Source of the DNA: a bacterium
GTDB lineage: Bacteria; Verrucomicrobiota; Kiritimatiellia; UBA8416; CAMZLY01
Assembly: GCA_030632465.1 (NCBI GenBank)
Contig: DAOVUR010000023.1
Span: 1 to 14,213 of the forward strand
DNA: 14,213 bases
Direction: 5' to 3'
The notes below the pieces were generated by a model. That model saw nothing but the letters and a program-made list of their open reading frames with translations. It had not been told where the DNA came from and searched no databases. A program made the translations under genes and the position numbers. Below, in pieces: positions 7,114 to 14,213 of the stretch. The stretch's first letter is position 1; every line of letters begins with the position of its first letter.

Positions 7114-7124
7114 ATGGTTCTCAA

Positions 7125-7712
7125 ATGCGAATTACAGGCGGAACATTAGCAAGAAGAAATATAAAGGTGCCAAACAAAGATGTGCGCCCCACTACTGATA
7201 TGGTAAGAGAGGCGCTCTTCTCTATGATAGCAACTCGCCTACCTGACGCTAACGTACTAGATCTCTTTGCCGGTTCTGGCGTAATTGGCCTAGAAGCATG
7301 CAGTCGCGGAGCTAAAAAAGTGCATGGTGTTGAATCAGAAAGACATGTTTTAAAGATTTTAAGAGCAAATATCGCCGCCATGAAGGTTGATAACTACCAA
7401 GTTATTGCGTCTGATGTAGTATCAGCCCTTAACAAAACTCTCGCTGATAATAAATTTGATATTATTTTTGCCGATCCACCATATTGGTGGGAACAGGAAC
7501 AGGTAGAGCAACGTTCCGGCGGAAACAGAAGAGGCAATGATGGAGAGATTCCGCGCCTTATCAAAGATAGCGGTTGCCTTGCAGAAGACGGATTGCTTAT
7601 AGTAGAAAGAGCTGCAAAGGATAAACCAACCGAATGCGAAGGCTGGGAACTTATTGACCATAGAGTGTATGGAGGAACAGGGCTGGCGTTTTATAAACAG
7701 AGTAGCCAGTAA
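7125..7712 (+). CDS. rsmD: 16S rRNA (guanine(966)-N2)-methyltransferase RsmD
   Basis: RsmD methylates G966 of 16S rRNA in the assembled small subunit using S-adenosylmethionine. The 195-residue protein matches the usual length (E. coli has 198). It opens with the family signature MRITGGTLARR and RPTTDMVREALFSM (21-34). The SAM-binding motif VLDLFAGSGVIGLEA is at 44-58, the acidic motif VES at 69-71 and the catalytic DPPY at 117-120. The segment after DPPY (about 121-137, rich in Gln, Arg and Gly) seems more variable than usual. The ATG at 7125 fits the family start exactly. There is no Shine-Dalgarno, and a -10 box lies right upstream, suggesting a near-leaderless transcript. coaD follows after 35 nt and is the usual neighbour of rsmD in many bacteria. 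Confidence 0.94.
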   Translation: MRITGGTLARRNIKVPNKDVRPTTDMVREALFSMIATRLPDANVLDLFAGSGVIGLEACSRGAKKVHGVESERHVLKILRANIAAMKVDNYQVIASDVVSALNKTLADNKFDIIFADPPYWWEQEQVEQRSGGNRRGNDGEIPRLIKDSGCLAEDGLLIVERAAKDKPTECEGWELIDHRVYGGTGLAFYKQSSQ

Positions 7713-7747
7713 AAATCTTTGTGCCTGAAAATATAGGAAAGAAAAAA

Positions 7748-8254
7748 ATGAAAAGAAAAGCGATATATGCAGGAACCTTTGATCCACTAACTCTTGGGCA
7801 TATGGATCTTATCGAACGTTCGTCAGAGATATTTTCTCATCTAATACTAGCTGTTGCTATTGGTACGCCAAAAAATACACTTTTCAGTGCAGAGGAACGG
7901 TTGGAGATGGCAATACAGGCTACCACCCATATTGACAATATAGAAGTTGTTACCTTTGATGGCCTACTAATTGATTTCTCCCGTAAAAGAGAAATCGCGG
8001 TACTGATTCGTGGACTACGCGTCTATTCAGATTTCGAATATGAATTCCAAATGGCGCTTACCAACAGAAAACTTGCCCCGGAAATAGAAACGCTCTTTAT
8101 GATGCCCAAGGAGAATCACAGTTATATTAGCTCTAGCACAGTAAAGGAAATATCTATGCTTGGTGGTGATCCATCAGAATTTGTTCCCGAACCAGTGCAG
8201 AAGGCACTCAAAGAAAAACAGCTTGCAAAAAATGGACCTAACTCGGCTCTTTGA
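7748..8254 (+). CDS. coaD: Phosphopantetheine adenylyltransferase
   Basis: CoaD transfers AMP from ATP to 4'-phosphopantetheine, the penultimate and regulated step of coenzyme A synthesis, supplying the prosthetic group of ACP made further down the cluster. The nucleotidyltransferase motif GTFDPLTLGH (residues 9-18, with Thr10 and His18) is intact. LIRGLRVYSDFEYE (about 86-99) and YISSSTVKEI (near 127-136) are the other conserved parts. From the ATG at 7748 it has 168 residues, close to the family's 160. AGGAAA at 7735-7740, seven bases upstream, decides this start. An in-frame GTG at 7721 would add nine residues before the conserved MKRKAIYAGTFDP and has no ribosome site. The C-terminal tail (KEKQLAKNGPNSAL) may overlap the next frame if that gene uses its upstream ATG. 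Confidence 0.96.
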   Translation: MKRKAIYAGTFDPLTLGHMDLIERSSEIFSHLILAVAIGTPKNTLFSAEERLEMAIQATTHIDNIEVVTFDGLLIDFSRKREIAVLIRGLRVYSDFEYEFQMALTNRKLAPEIETLFMMPKENHSYISSSTVKEISMLGGDPSEFVPEPVQKALKEKQLAKNGPNSAL

Positions 8255-8285
8255 GCTAAACTTTTTACAGGACGATATAAATAAA

Positions 8286-8795
8286 ATGAAACTTGATATT
8301 GGTAGACTAGACGAGGATGGAGAAGAGTTTGAAGGTGAGATCTCTTCCGACATTCTAAACATTCCGAAGGATGCACAAGTTAGACCTGCATCCCCTATTC
8401 ACTACAACATCCATGCAATTTTGATTGATGATGAGTTAATTGTCACTGGTAATTTAAATATTAATATCTTATTTATATGCTCTAGTTGTTCCGATGAGTT
8501 TTCTTCGGAAATAGACGTAAAAGCCTTTAATTACGTCTATAATATCGCTGGAAATGATGAAACTGACGAGTTTTTAGAGGGTGACACTTCAAAATATGAT
8601 GAATTATCGGAATCAATAGACTTGACCCAGGATATCCGAGAGTCTATTCTTCTCGCCTTTCCTGCACATCCGATGTGTAATTCTGAATGCGCAGGACTAT
8701 GCCCGCAGTGCGGAATAAATAAGAATAAAGAGAGTTGCGAATGCAAACCTCCATCTGATGGCAGGTGGGACATGCTGGACAACCTCAAAGTTTAG
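8286..8795 (+). CDS. DUF177 / YceD-like protein with cysteine-rich C-terminus
   Basis: This gene is recognisable by position, directly before rpmF, and by its C-terminus MCNSECAGLCPQCGINKN...CEC. That is the CxxxCxGLCPxCG pattern of the DUF177 family (E. coli YceD, B. subtilis YlbN). Relatives are linked to 23S rRNA or large-subunit accumulation, but the biochemical role is not settled. From the ATG at 8286 the protein has 169 residues. One cysteine pair (Cys65, Cys68, CSSC) sits in the middle and six cysteines (131, 135, 139, 142, 151, 153) near the end, probably binding zinc. I prefer this start because MKLDIGRLDEDGEEFEGE matches the usual N-terminus. The AGGA at 8269-8272 is rather far, 13 nt upstream. 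An ATG at 8232 would give 187 residues and a 23-nt overlap with coaD, without a ribosome site. It ends 16 nt before rpmF. Confidence 0.88.
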   Translation: MKLDIGRLDEDGEEFEGEISSDILNIPKDAQVRPASPIHYNIHAILIDDELIVTGNLNINILFICSSCSDEFSSEIDVKAFNYVYNIAGNDETDEFLEGDTSKYDELSESIDLTQDIRESILLAFPAHPMCNSECAGLCPQCGINKNKESCECKPPSDGRWDMLDNLKV

Positions 8796-8811
8796 TTGTT
8801 AAGGAGTAGAA

Positions 8812-8994
8812 ATGGCAGTACCAAAAAGAAAATCATCGAAGCGAGTAATTCGTACACGTAAATCTTCACATTCGAAGCCTGGTGTTACAACAACAGAGTG
8901 TTCTGAATGCGGAGCAGCACAGATTCCACATAGGGTTTGCCCCTCTTGCGGATATTATAATGGCCGACAGGTTCTTACTGTTGATGCAGACTAA
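8812..8994 (+). CDS. rpmF: 50S ribosomal protein L32
   Basis: L32 is a small component of the large ribosomal subunit. The 60-residue protein starts MAVPKRKSSKRVIRTRKSSH, the standard L32 opening. It carries two cysteine pairs, CSEC (30-33) and CPSC (43-46), forming a zinc ribbon, so this is the zinc-containing form. AAGGAG 6 nt before the ATG is the best ribosome site in the window, as expected for a ribosomal protein. Its place between the DUF177 gene and plsX is one of the most conserved gene orders in bacteria. Confidence 0.98.
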   Translation: MAVPKRKSSKRVIRTRKSSHSKPGVTTTECSECGAAQIPHRVCPSCGYYNGRQVLTVDAD

Positions 8995-9037
8995 TTCTCT
9001 GCCCGCTAATTACTAATAAACTGTAACTGGTAACTAT

Positions 9038-10039
9038 ATGAGAATCGCTGTTGACGCTATGGGTGGGGATTTTGCCCCGCTGGAAATTGTCAAAGGTGCC
9101 GTAGAGGCTGCTAGAAGCAACTTGGATGTCACAAAGATATTCCTGGTTGGTGATAAAGATAAAATCGAAGCAGAGCTCAAGAAATACGGCGCGACTGACA
9201 AAAAAATAGAAGTGCTACACGCATCAGAAGTAATCGCCATGGACGAATCCCCAGCGCTGGCTATACGCCGCAAAAAGGATTCTTCTATTGGACGTGCGAT
9301 CGACTTGGTTAAACAAGGCGATGCTGATGCTATTGTATCAGCAGGTAATACTGGTGCAGTTGTTGTTGCTGCAACATTGAAACTACGTCTATTAGAAGGT
9401 GTAGGCCGTCCAGCAATTGCCACGATCATGCCGACACAGAAAAAACCTTTTATCCTCGTCGATGCAGGAGCCAATATTGACTGTAGCCCAAAACTGATCT
9501 CGCAGTTCGCCGTTATGGGTAGCGTATACTCACAAATCATTTTCAATCGTGAAAAACCTATTGTTGGCCTACTTAGTATCGGCGGCGAAGATATTAAAGG
9601 TAACGAAACAACCAAAGAGACATTTAGCATTCTCAGCAAAACTCAACTCAACTTCCGTGGCAATGTAGAAGGACACGACCTGTTTGAAGGGGAAACAGAT
9701 GTTGTTGCCTGCGATGGCTTTGTTGGCAATATCGTCCTAAAAACTAGCGAAAGCGCATCAACTGCTATTGGGCATTGGATGAAAGAACAATTCACAGCTA
9801 ACCCGCTACGTATCTTAGGAAGCCTACTACTCAAAGGCGCACTCAAAACCATGAAGAAACGGATGGACCCAGAGATGACAGGCGGCGCACCTCTATTAGG
9901 AGTGCGCGGAGTCTGCATCATTACTCACGGCTCATCTTCAAGCTGCGCCATCTATAATGCCATAAGAGTTGCTAGCGAGTCTGTACACCATAATTTGAAT
10001 GATACGATTATAAATGAAATATCAAAATTGGAAAAATAA
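9038..10039 (+). CDS. plsX: Phosphate acyltransferase PlsX
   Basis: PlsX converts acyl-ACP and phosphate to acyl-phosphate at the membrane surface, feeding PlsY and so linking fatty acid synthesis to phospholipid synthesis. The 333-residue protein has the family opening MRIAVDAMGGDFAP and the conserved segments ADAIVSAGNTGA (about 96-107), FILVDAGANIDCSP (about 138-151) and VACDGFVGNIVLK (about 223-235). Length and motifs are normal and no residue looks missing. Only a weak GGTAA precedes the ATG, 43 nt after rpmF. fabH starts 3 nt after its stop, so the two are probably translationally coupled. Confidence 0.97.
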   Translation: MRIAVDAMGGDFAPLEIVKGAVEAARSNLDVTKIFLVGDKDKIEAELKKYGATDKKIEVLHASEVIAMDESPALAIRRKKDSSIGRAIDLVKQGDADAIVSAGNTGAVVVAATLKLRLLEGVGRPAIATIMPTQKKPFILVDAGANIDCSPKLISQFAVMGSVYSQIIFNREKPIVGLLSIGGEDIKGNETTKETFSILSKTQLNFRGNVEGHDLFEGETDVVACDGFVGNIVLKTSESASTAIGHWMKEQFTANPLRILGSLLLKGALKTMKKRMDPEMTGGAPLLGVRGVCIITHGSSSSCAIYNAIRVASESVHHNLNDTIINEISKLEK

Positions 10040-10042
10040 TTC

Positions 10043-11044
10043 ATGAATGTTACTGAAACCACACTACAAAATGTCGCCATTATCGGGACTGGCTCATATC
10101 TTCCTGAAAAAATCCTCACAAACAGTGATTTAGAAAAGATGATTGACACTTCTGACGAATGGATTCGTAGTCGCACAGGTATTGAACAGCGCCACATTGC
10201 ACGTGATGATGAATATACATCTGATATGGCTGCTGTTGCAGCAGAGCGAGCAATCGAAAGTGCAGGTATCTCGGCTGAAGATATTGATATTATTATTGTA
10301 GGAACTCTTTCACCTGACATGCAGTTCCCGAATACTGCTTGCTTTGTCCAAGGTAAAATCGGCGCCAAAAATGCCATATGTTTCGACATCGAGGCGGCCT
10401 GTTCTGGTTTTCTTTTTAGTTTAGAAACAGCGAAACAGTTTTTAGCGACAGGTACATACAGTACCGCACTTGTTATAGGAGCAGAAAAACTTAGCTCTGT
10501 AACTGACTGGGAAGATCGTGGCACCTGCATTCTGTTTGGTGATGGCGCTGGCGCTGTTATTGCCACAAATAAAACTGATCAAAACAAAATCATTGCAAGC
10601 CATCTTGGCTCAGACGGAAAACTTACCCACCTGCTTAATATCCCTGGTGGCGGAAGTATTAATCCTGCATCACTACAAACAATAGAAGATCGTATGCACT
10701 TCATGAAAATGACAGGTAATGAAGTTTTTAAACATGCCGTGCGCTGCATGTGCAAAGCAATCAAGCAGGTAACAGCAAAATGCGATATGACTATTGATGA
10801 TATAGACTGGGTTATACCGCATCAAGCTAACATGAGAATTATCCAGGCTATCGCAAGCCGCTTTGATAACTCTATAGATAAATTTATTATCAACTTAGAT
10901 CAAGTAGGTAATATGTCAGCAGCTTCCGTTCCTGTTGCTATGGATGAAGCGATCAAATCAGGGAAAATCAAAAAAGGTGATAAGATTCTAAGCGTTGTAT
11001 TTGGTGGCGGTTTCACCTGGGGCGCCATGATCATCGAATGGTAA
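10043..11044 (+). CDS. fabH: 3-oxoacyl-ACP synthase III (KAS III)
   Basis: FabH starts fatty acid synthesis by condensing an acyl-CoA primer with malonyl-ACP. The catalytic triad of the thiolase fold is complete: Cys120 in DIEAACSGFLF, His260 in VIPHQAN and Asn290 in DQVGNMSAAS. The N-terminal DEWIRSRTGIEQRHIA block (38-53) and the closing GGGFTWGAMIIEW are typical. At 333 residues the length is normal. The GGAAAA before the ATG lies inside the end of plsX, three bases away. Primer preference, acetyl or branched, cannot be read from the sequence by eye. Confidence 0.97.
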   Translation: MNVTETTLQNVAIIGTGSYLPEKILTNSDLEKMIDTSDEWIRSRTGIEQRHIARDDEYTSDMAAVAAERAIESAGISAEDIDIIIVGTLSPDMQFPNTACFVQGKIGAKNAICFDIEAACSGFLFSLETAKQFLATGTYSTALVIGAEKLSSVTDWEDRGTCILFGDGAGAVIATNKTDQNKIIASHLGSDGKLTHLLNIPGGGSINPASLQTIEDRMHFMKMTGNEVFKHAVRCMCKAIKQVTAKCDMTIDDIDWVIPHQANMRIIQAIASRFDNSIDKFIINLDQVGNMSAASVPVAMDEAIKSGKIKKGDKILSVVFGGGFTWGAMIIEW

Positions 11045-11095
11045 TAATTTATTAGTTCCACAACTTCATGTAACACTTAATATAAGGGTATCAAA

Positions 11096-12016
11096 ATGAG
11101 TAGAGCAGTAATTTTTTCAGGACAAGGTGCACAAGCAGTTGGTATGGGTAAAGATTTAGTTGATGCTTTTCCAGCATGCAAAAAACTTTACGATATCGCC
11201 GATGAGACTTTAGGCTACTCAATTTCAGATATATGCTTCGAAGGTCCAGTCGAAGAGTTAACTAAATCTAACAATGCGCAACCAGCAATCTTCGTGACTA
11301 GCATAGCCTGCTTCACAGCGCTTAAAGAATCATGCCCTGATATCAGCTTTGCAGGAACTGCTGGTTTAAGTCTCGGCGAATGGTCAGCTCTACATGCTGC
11401 TGGCGTACTATCTTTTGAAGACACACTACGTATATTAGAAGCACGTGGCCGCTTTATGCAGGACGCTTGCAACGAATGCGACAGCACTATGTTAAGCATC
11501 ATCGGGCTATCCATGCCTGATCTCGAAAAGATCTGCGAAGATGCTGGCGTTACAATTGCCAACCTTAACTCGCCCGCACAAACAGTTCTTGCTGGTGAAC
11601 GTGCAAATATCGAAAAAGCCACTGCTCTAGCACAAGATGCCGGTGCAAAACGCGCAATACCACTAAATGTAGCTGGCGCATTCCACTCACCTCTCATGGA
11701 ATCAGCAGCCGTAAAACTTGCTGAGACCTTAGCAGCTGTCGAGTTCAAACAGCCTACCATGCCAATCGTTGCAAATGTAACTGGCCTACCGCACGATGCA
11801 GCAACTATTCGTGAAACCATGCTAAAACAAGTTACTGGATCAGTACGCTGGCAGACTTCAATTGAATGGTTCAAAGCAAATGGTGTTACAGAATATATTG
11901 AATGCGGACCAGGCAAAGTACTAACGGGACTGATCAAAAGAATCGACTCTTCAGCCACTCTACATAATATTAACAATGTAGCTACGCTCGAAAAGACAGT
12001 TGCAGGAATTGCATAA
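11096..12016 (+). CDS. fabD: Malonyl-CoA:ACP transacylase
   Basis: FabD loads malonyl groups from CoA onto ACP. The serine nucleophile is Ser92 in GLSLGEWSALHAAG, the conserved arginine lies in EARGRFMQ (Arg117) and the catalytic histidine is His197 in GAFHSPLM. The residue before the nucleophile is Leu where E. coli has His (GHSLGE). This variation occurs in other lineages and does not remove a catalytic residue. Length is normal (306 residues) and the opening FSGQGAQAVGMGKDL is standard. AAGGG about 8 nt before the ATG serves as the ribosome site. It lies 51 nt after fabH and 49 nt before fabG. Confidence 0.97.
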   Translation: MSRAVIFSGQGAQAVGMGKDLVDAFPACKKLYDIADETLGYSISDICFEGPVEELTKSNNAQPAIFVTSIACFTALKESCPDISFAGTAGLSLGEWSALHAAGVLSFEDTLRILEARGRFMQDACNECDSTMLSIIGLSMPDLEKICEDAGVTIANLNSPAQTVLAGERANIEKATALAQDAGAKRAIPLNVAGAFHSPLMESAAVKLAETLAAVEFKQPTMPIVANVTGLPHDAATIRETMLKQVTGSVRWQTSIEWFKANGVTEYIECGPGKVLTGLIKRIDSSATLHNINNVATLEKTVAGIA

Positions 12017-12065
12017 ATAGTATAGTGTATCGGATCTAATTAATTGAAGTAGAAAAGGAATTGTT

Positions 12066-12809
12066 ATGGGATTACTAGAAAATAAAACAGCGTTAATATC
12101 AGGTGCCGCTCGTGGTATCGGCCGCGCAATTGCAGAAGCTCTCGCTACTGAAGGCGCAGATCTTATTCTTTGTGACTTAAAAGCTGAATGGCTAGAAGAT
12201 ACTGCAGCAGCAGTAACTGCACTTGGACGTAAAGTTGTTTGCGTATCAGCAGATGTCAGCAATGGCGAACAGGTCACAGCAGCAGTGAAACAGGGCGTAG
12301 AAGAGTTTGGTAGAATAGATGTATTGGTAAACAATGCTGGTATCACTAAAGATGGACTGATGATGCGCATGTCCGAAGAAGACTGGGATGCTGTACTATC
12401 GATCAATCTTAAAGGTACATTCCTGCTCACAAAAGCAGTTTCAAGAATCATGATGAAGCAACGTTCCGGCGCAATTGTCAATATTGCCTCAATTATAGGC
12501 TTGATTGGTAATGCTGGACAGTGTAATTATGCTGCATCTAAAGCAGGTGTAATAGCTCTGACTAAATCGACAGCAAAAGAACTTGCTGGCCGTAACATTC
12601 GGGTAAATGCTATTGCTCCTGGGTTTATTGAGTCGAAAATGACAGAAGTGCTGCCAGAAGCAGTTCGTGAAAAGATGTTGGACGCTATTCCTATGAAACG
12701 TTTTGGATTAGCCGAAGATATTGCTAAAGTAACGGCTTTTCTTGCAGGTGAAAATTCAGGATATATCACAGGTCAAGTCTTGACTGTTAGTGGTGGTATG
12801 GTAATGTAA
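12066..12809 (+). CDS. fabG: 3-oxoacyl-ACP reductase
   Basis: FabG is the NADPH-dependent ketoreductase of the elongation cycle, a 247-residue classical short-chain dehydrogenase. The cofactor loop reads SGAARGIG (12-19), with Ser in place of the usual Thr, and NNAG is at 89-92. The catalytic set is Asn114, Ser142, Tyr155 and Lys159 (NYAASKAG). The end TGQVLTVSGGMVM is typical. AAGGAA about 7 nt before the ATG is a good ribosome site. Paralogous dehydrogenases exist in most genomes, but the place between fabD and acpP makes the FabG call firm. Confidence 0.96.
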   Translation: MGLLENKTALISGAARGIGRAIAEALATEGADLILCDLKAEWLEDTAAAVTALGRKVVCVSADVSNGEQVTAAVKQGVEEFGRIDVLVNNAGITKDGLMMRMSEEDWDAVLSINLKGTFLLTKAVSRIMMKQRSGAIVNIASIIGLIGNAGQCNYAASKAGVIALTKSTAKELAGRNIRVNAIAPGFIESKMTEVLPEAVREKMLDAIPMKRFGLAEDIAKVTAFLAGENSGYITGQVLTVSGGMVM

Positions 12810-12863
12810 TTGGTCTGTGTGACCTAGGTAAGAGTGTATAACTTATAAAAAGGAGAATGAAAA

Positions 12864-13103
12864 ATGGCACTAGAAGATAAAGTAAAAGACATCATTGTTG
12901 AGCAGTTAGGCGTAAATGCAGAGCAGGTAACAACTGAAGCTGCTTTCATCGAAGATCTTGGCGCAGATTCACTGGATACAGTTGAATTGGTTATGGCTTT
13001 CGAAGAAGAGTTTGATGCAGAAATCCCTGACGAAGATGCCGAAAAACTAACAACAGTTGGTGGCGTAGTAGAATATTTGAAAAGCAAAGGCCTAGAAGGC
13101 TAA
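12864..13103 (+). CDS. acpP: Acyl carrier protein
   Basis: The 79-residue ACP carries the growing acyl chain on a phosphopantetheine attached to Ser36 in the DSL motif of DLGADSLDTVELVMAFEEEF. It is strongly acidic, as usual, and otherwise a textbook AcpP. The ribosome site AGGAGA 7 nt before the ATG is among the strongest here, fitting a very abundant protein. A Rho-independent terminator follows 17 nt after the stop. With a possible promoter in the 54-nt gap before it, this could allow a short, abundant acpP message. Confidence 0.98.
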   Translation: MALEDKVKDIIVEQLGVNAEQVTTEAAFIEDLGADSLDTVELVMAFEEEFDAEIPDEDAEKLTTVGGVVEYLKSKGLEG

Positions 13104-13120
13104 GCTTTTTTAGAATTATT

Positions 13121-13170
13121 GGGCCGAAGAGGACCGCCCTATTTAGTGCACCTCTTCGGTCTTTTCTTTT
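13121..13170 (+). terminator. Rho-independent terminator between acpP and fabF
   Basis: CCGAAGAGG (13124-13132) pairs perfectly with CCTCTTCGG (13151-13159). The stem extends by G-C and G-T pairs to about 12 pairs, around an 18-nt loop, and is followed by TCTTTTCTTTT. This is the strongest hairpin-plus-T-run I found in the window. It works only rightward, because no T-run follows on the minus strand. Being inside the fab cluster, it probably lets only part of transcription reach fabF. Confidence 0.8.
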
Positions 13171-13205
13171 GATTATAGTAAAAATAAAAAAACAGGTCGC
13201 AGAAA

Positions 13206-14213
13206 ATGAGAAAAGTAGTAGTAACAGGAATTGGTGTTGTATCACCACTCGGATCAGAACTTAACCTTTTTTGGGACAGACTCAAATCGGGATACTGCGG
13301 AATCGGCCCTCTTACATCATTTGATGCCTCCGCAATGACCAGCAGAATTGCTGGTGAAATTATTGAATTTGACCCAAGCGATTTTATCCCACCAAAAGAT
13401 CAACGGCGTATGGATAACTTCAGCAAATACGCTATCGGCGCAGCCGATATGGCGGTTAAAGATGCTAACCTTAATATGGATGAAGAAGACCCTACCCGTG
13501 CTGGCGTAATTGTATCGTCTGGTATTGGTGGACTTGCTACTCTTGAAAAACAGCATTCTATCTATTTAGAAAAAGGCCCAGCACGTTGTTCACCATTTAT
13601 GATCCCGCAAATGATTGTAAATATTGCAGGTGGCCTAGTTGCCATCCAGCACAATATGCAGGGACCAAACTATGCAATCGTTACTGCATGTGCTTCCGGC
13701 ACACACTCTATTGGTGCAGCTATGAACACAATCAAATACGGTGATGCTGATATCATGCTTGCCGGTGGTGCTGAAGCTTCAACAACACCAATGGGTGTTG
13801 CAGGGTTCTGTGCATTACGTGCACTAAGTACTCGTAATGACGACCCAAAACATGCATGTCGTCCGTTTGATAAAGATCGTGATGGATTCATTATGGCTTC
13901 AGGCGCCGGCGTACTGGTTCTGGAAGAATACGAACGTGCAAAAGCTCGTGGCGCAAAAATCTATTGTGAACTAAGCGGATATGGCGCAACTTGTGATGCA
14001 TACCACATGACAGCCCCAACAGAAGATGGTAATGGTGCTGCTCGCGCAATGAAACAGGCAATCTCAAACTCAGGTATGAATCCTGAAGATGTAGATTATG
14101 TTAACGCTCACGGAACAAGTACTCCGCTGAATGATGCAATGGAAACAAATGCAATTAAACTGGCTCTTGGAGAAGATTCCAAGAAGGTAATGGTAAGTTC
14201 AACAAAATCCATG
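13206..14213 (+). CDS. fabF: 3-oxoacyl-ACP synthase II (KAS II), 3' end outside window
   Basis: FabF elongates acyl-ACP by decarboxylative condensation with malonyl-ACP. The frame is open from the ATG at 13206 to the window end, 336 residues of the usual 410 or so. The nucleophile is Cys162 in TACASGTHSIG, the first catalytic histidine is His302 in NAHGTSTPLND, and the last codons read SSTKSM, the start of the KSMTGH block carrying the second histidine, which lies outside. The loop usually written GFVMGEGAG reads GFIMASGAG here. A weak AGG about 10 nt upstream is the only ribosome site. The gap to acpP is 102 nt and holds a terminator, so fabF needs read-through or its own promoter. I see no convincing promoter (a TTATAG at 13173-13178 is weak). 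Confidence 0.96.
   Translation, partial: MRKVVVTGIGVVSPLGSELNLFWDRLKSGYCGIGPLTSFDASAMTSRIAGEIIEFDPSDFIPPKDQRRMDNFSKYAIGAADMAVKDANLNMDEEDPTRAGVIVSSGIGGLATLEKQHSIYLEKGPARCSPFMIPQMIVNIAGGLVAIQHNMQGPNYAIVTACASGTHSIGAAMNTIKYGDADIMLAGGAEASTTPMGVAGFCALRALSTRNDDPKHACRPFDKDRDGFIMASGAGVLVLEEYERAKARGAKIYCELSGYGATCDAYHMTAPTEDGNGAARAMKQAISNSGMNPEDVDYVNAHGTSTPLNDAMETNAIKLALGEDSKKVMVSSTKSM

Larger units (their letters stand above)
6779..7124. other. Gene-free, repeat-bearing region between dnaE and rsmD
   Basis: I see no believable gene, tRNA or strong terminator in these 346 bp. The plus-strand frame here shares no similarity I know and crosses the repeats. The region holds a TATAGCGCAC word (6811-6820), an 11-bp inverted pair TTTTACAACCG (6855-6865) and CGGTTGTAAAA (6975-6985) around a 109-nt spacer, and the repeat cluster at 6992-7073. 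It ends with a consensus -10 box next to the rsmD start. No clear hairpin with a T-run follows dnaE, so how dnaE transcription ends is not visible. Confidence 0.7.

Noticed and set aside
6989..7198. Small plus-strand frame before and across the rsmD start
   Set aside because: It consists of repeat sequence and out-of-frame rsmD, with no ribosome site or homology that I recognise.
7721..7750. GTG at 7721 as the coaD start
   Set aside because: It would add nine non-conserved residues. AGGAAA at ideal distance from the ATG at 7748, and the family N-terminus MKRKAIYAGTFDP, favour 7748.
8995..9037. FapR-like fatty acid repressor site before plsX or elsewhere in the fab cluster
   Set aside because: I looked for the TTAGTACC-type palindrome in the gaps before plsX, fabD, fabG, acpP and fabF and found none.
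9034..10566. Minus-strand frames of about 200 codons opposite plsX and fabH
   Set aside because: They are Ser/Ala/Ile-rich, low-complexity translations typical of the reverse complement of a real gene. plsX and fabH are unambiguous.
11215..11976. Long minus-strand frame (253 codons) opposite fabD
   Set aside because: It is an antisense shadow: fabD on the plus strand has all catalytic motifs, and the minus frame shows no domain, ribosome site or operon context.

Overview
The window is mostly a compact block of bacterial housekeeping genes. One accessory gene sits at the left edge, and two repeat-bearing intergenic regions flank dnaE. The DNA is moderately AT-rich. The genes point to a bacterium with the MEP isoprenoid pathway, a site-2 protease, type II fatty acid synthesis and a single-chain DnaE. 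I cannot fix the phylum from the sequence. The ispG/rseP pairing, FabD with GLSLGE and the C-terminal CxGLCPxCG form of DUF177 fit a PVC-group relative (Lentisphaerota or Kiritimatiellota) or another deep Gram-negative lineage, but this is a guess.

Left arm, minus strand (about 2874 down to 1): rseP, then ispG (overlapping rseP by 50 nt), then the first 107 codons of a RhuM-family gene (overlapping ispG by 8 nt and running off the left edge). The three genes look like one transcript read leftward from a candidate promoter at 2923-2951. The RhuM gene is the only accessory-type gene here.

Centre: dnaE (DNA polymerase III alpha, 3239-6778, plus strand) lies between two gene-free stretches, 2875-3238 and 6779-7124. 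Both carry the same intergenic repeat family: a 30-bp unit built from three ATTCGTG words and present in identical copies at 2985-3014 and 7011-7040, followed by a CATAGCGCAC word that recurs several times. These repeats occur in no coding region that I noticed.

Right arm, plus strand (7125 to the right edge): rsmD, coaD, a DUF177 (YceD-like) gene, rpmF, plsX, fabH, fabD, fabG, acpP and a fabF cut by the right edge. It joins two gene orders known from elsewhere, rsmD-coaD-(...)-DUF177-rpmF (Firmicutes style) and DUF177-rpmF-plsX-fabHDG-acpP-fabF (Proteobacteria style). Functionally it links rRNA modification and a ribosomal protein with CoA synthesis (CoaD), acyl-phosphate formation (PlsX), malonyl loading (FabD), initiation (FabH), elongation (FabF), reduction (FabG) and the carrier (ACP). 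A strong Rho-independent terminator lies between acpP and fabF.

I see no tRNA or rRNA gene, CRISPR array, transposase or integrase. The signals most worth a second look are the repeat family around dnaE, the RhuM gene coupled to ispG (with a 25-nt perfect palindrome inside it), the near-leaderless start of rsmD and the apparently complete metal site in the DnaE PHP domain. I did not find a convincing new multi-gene system.
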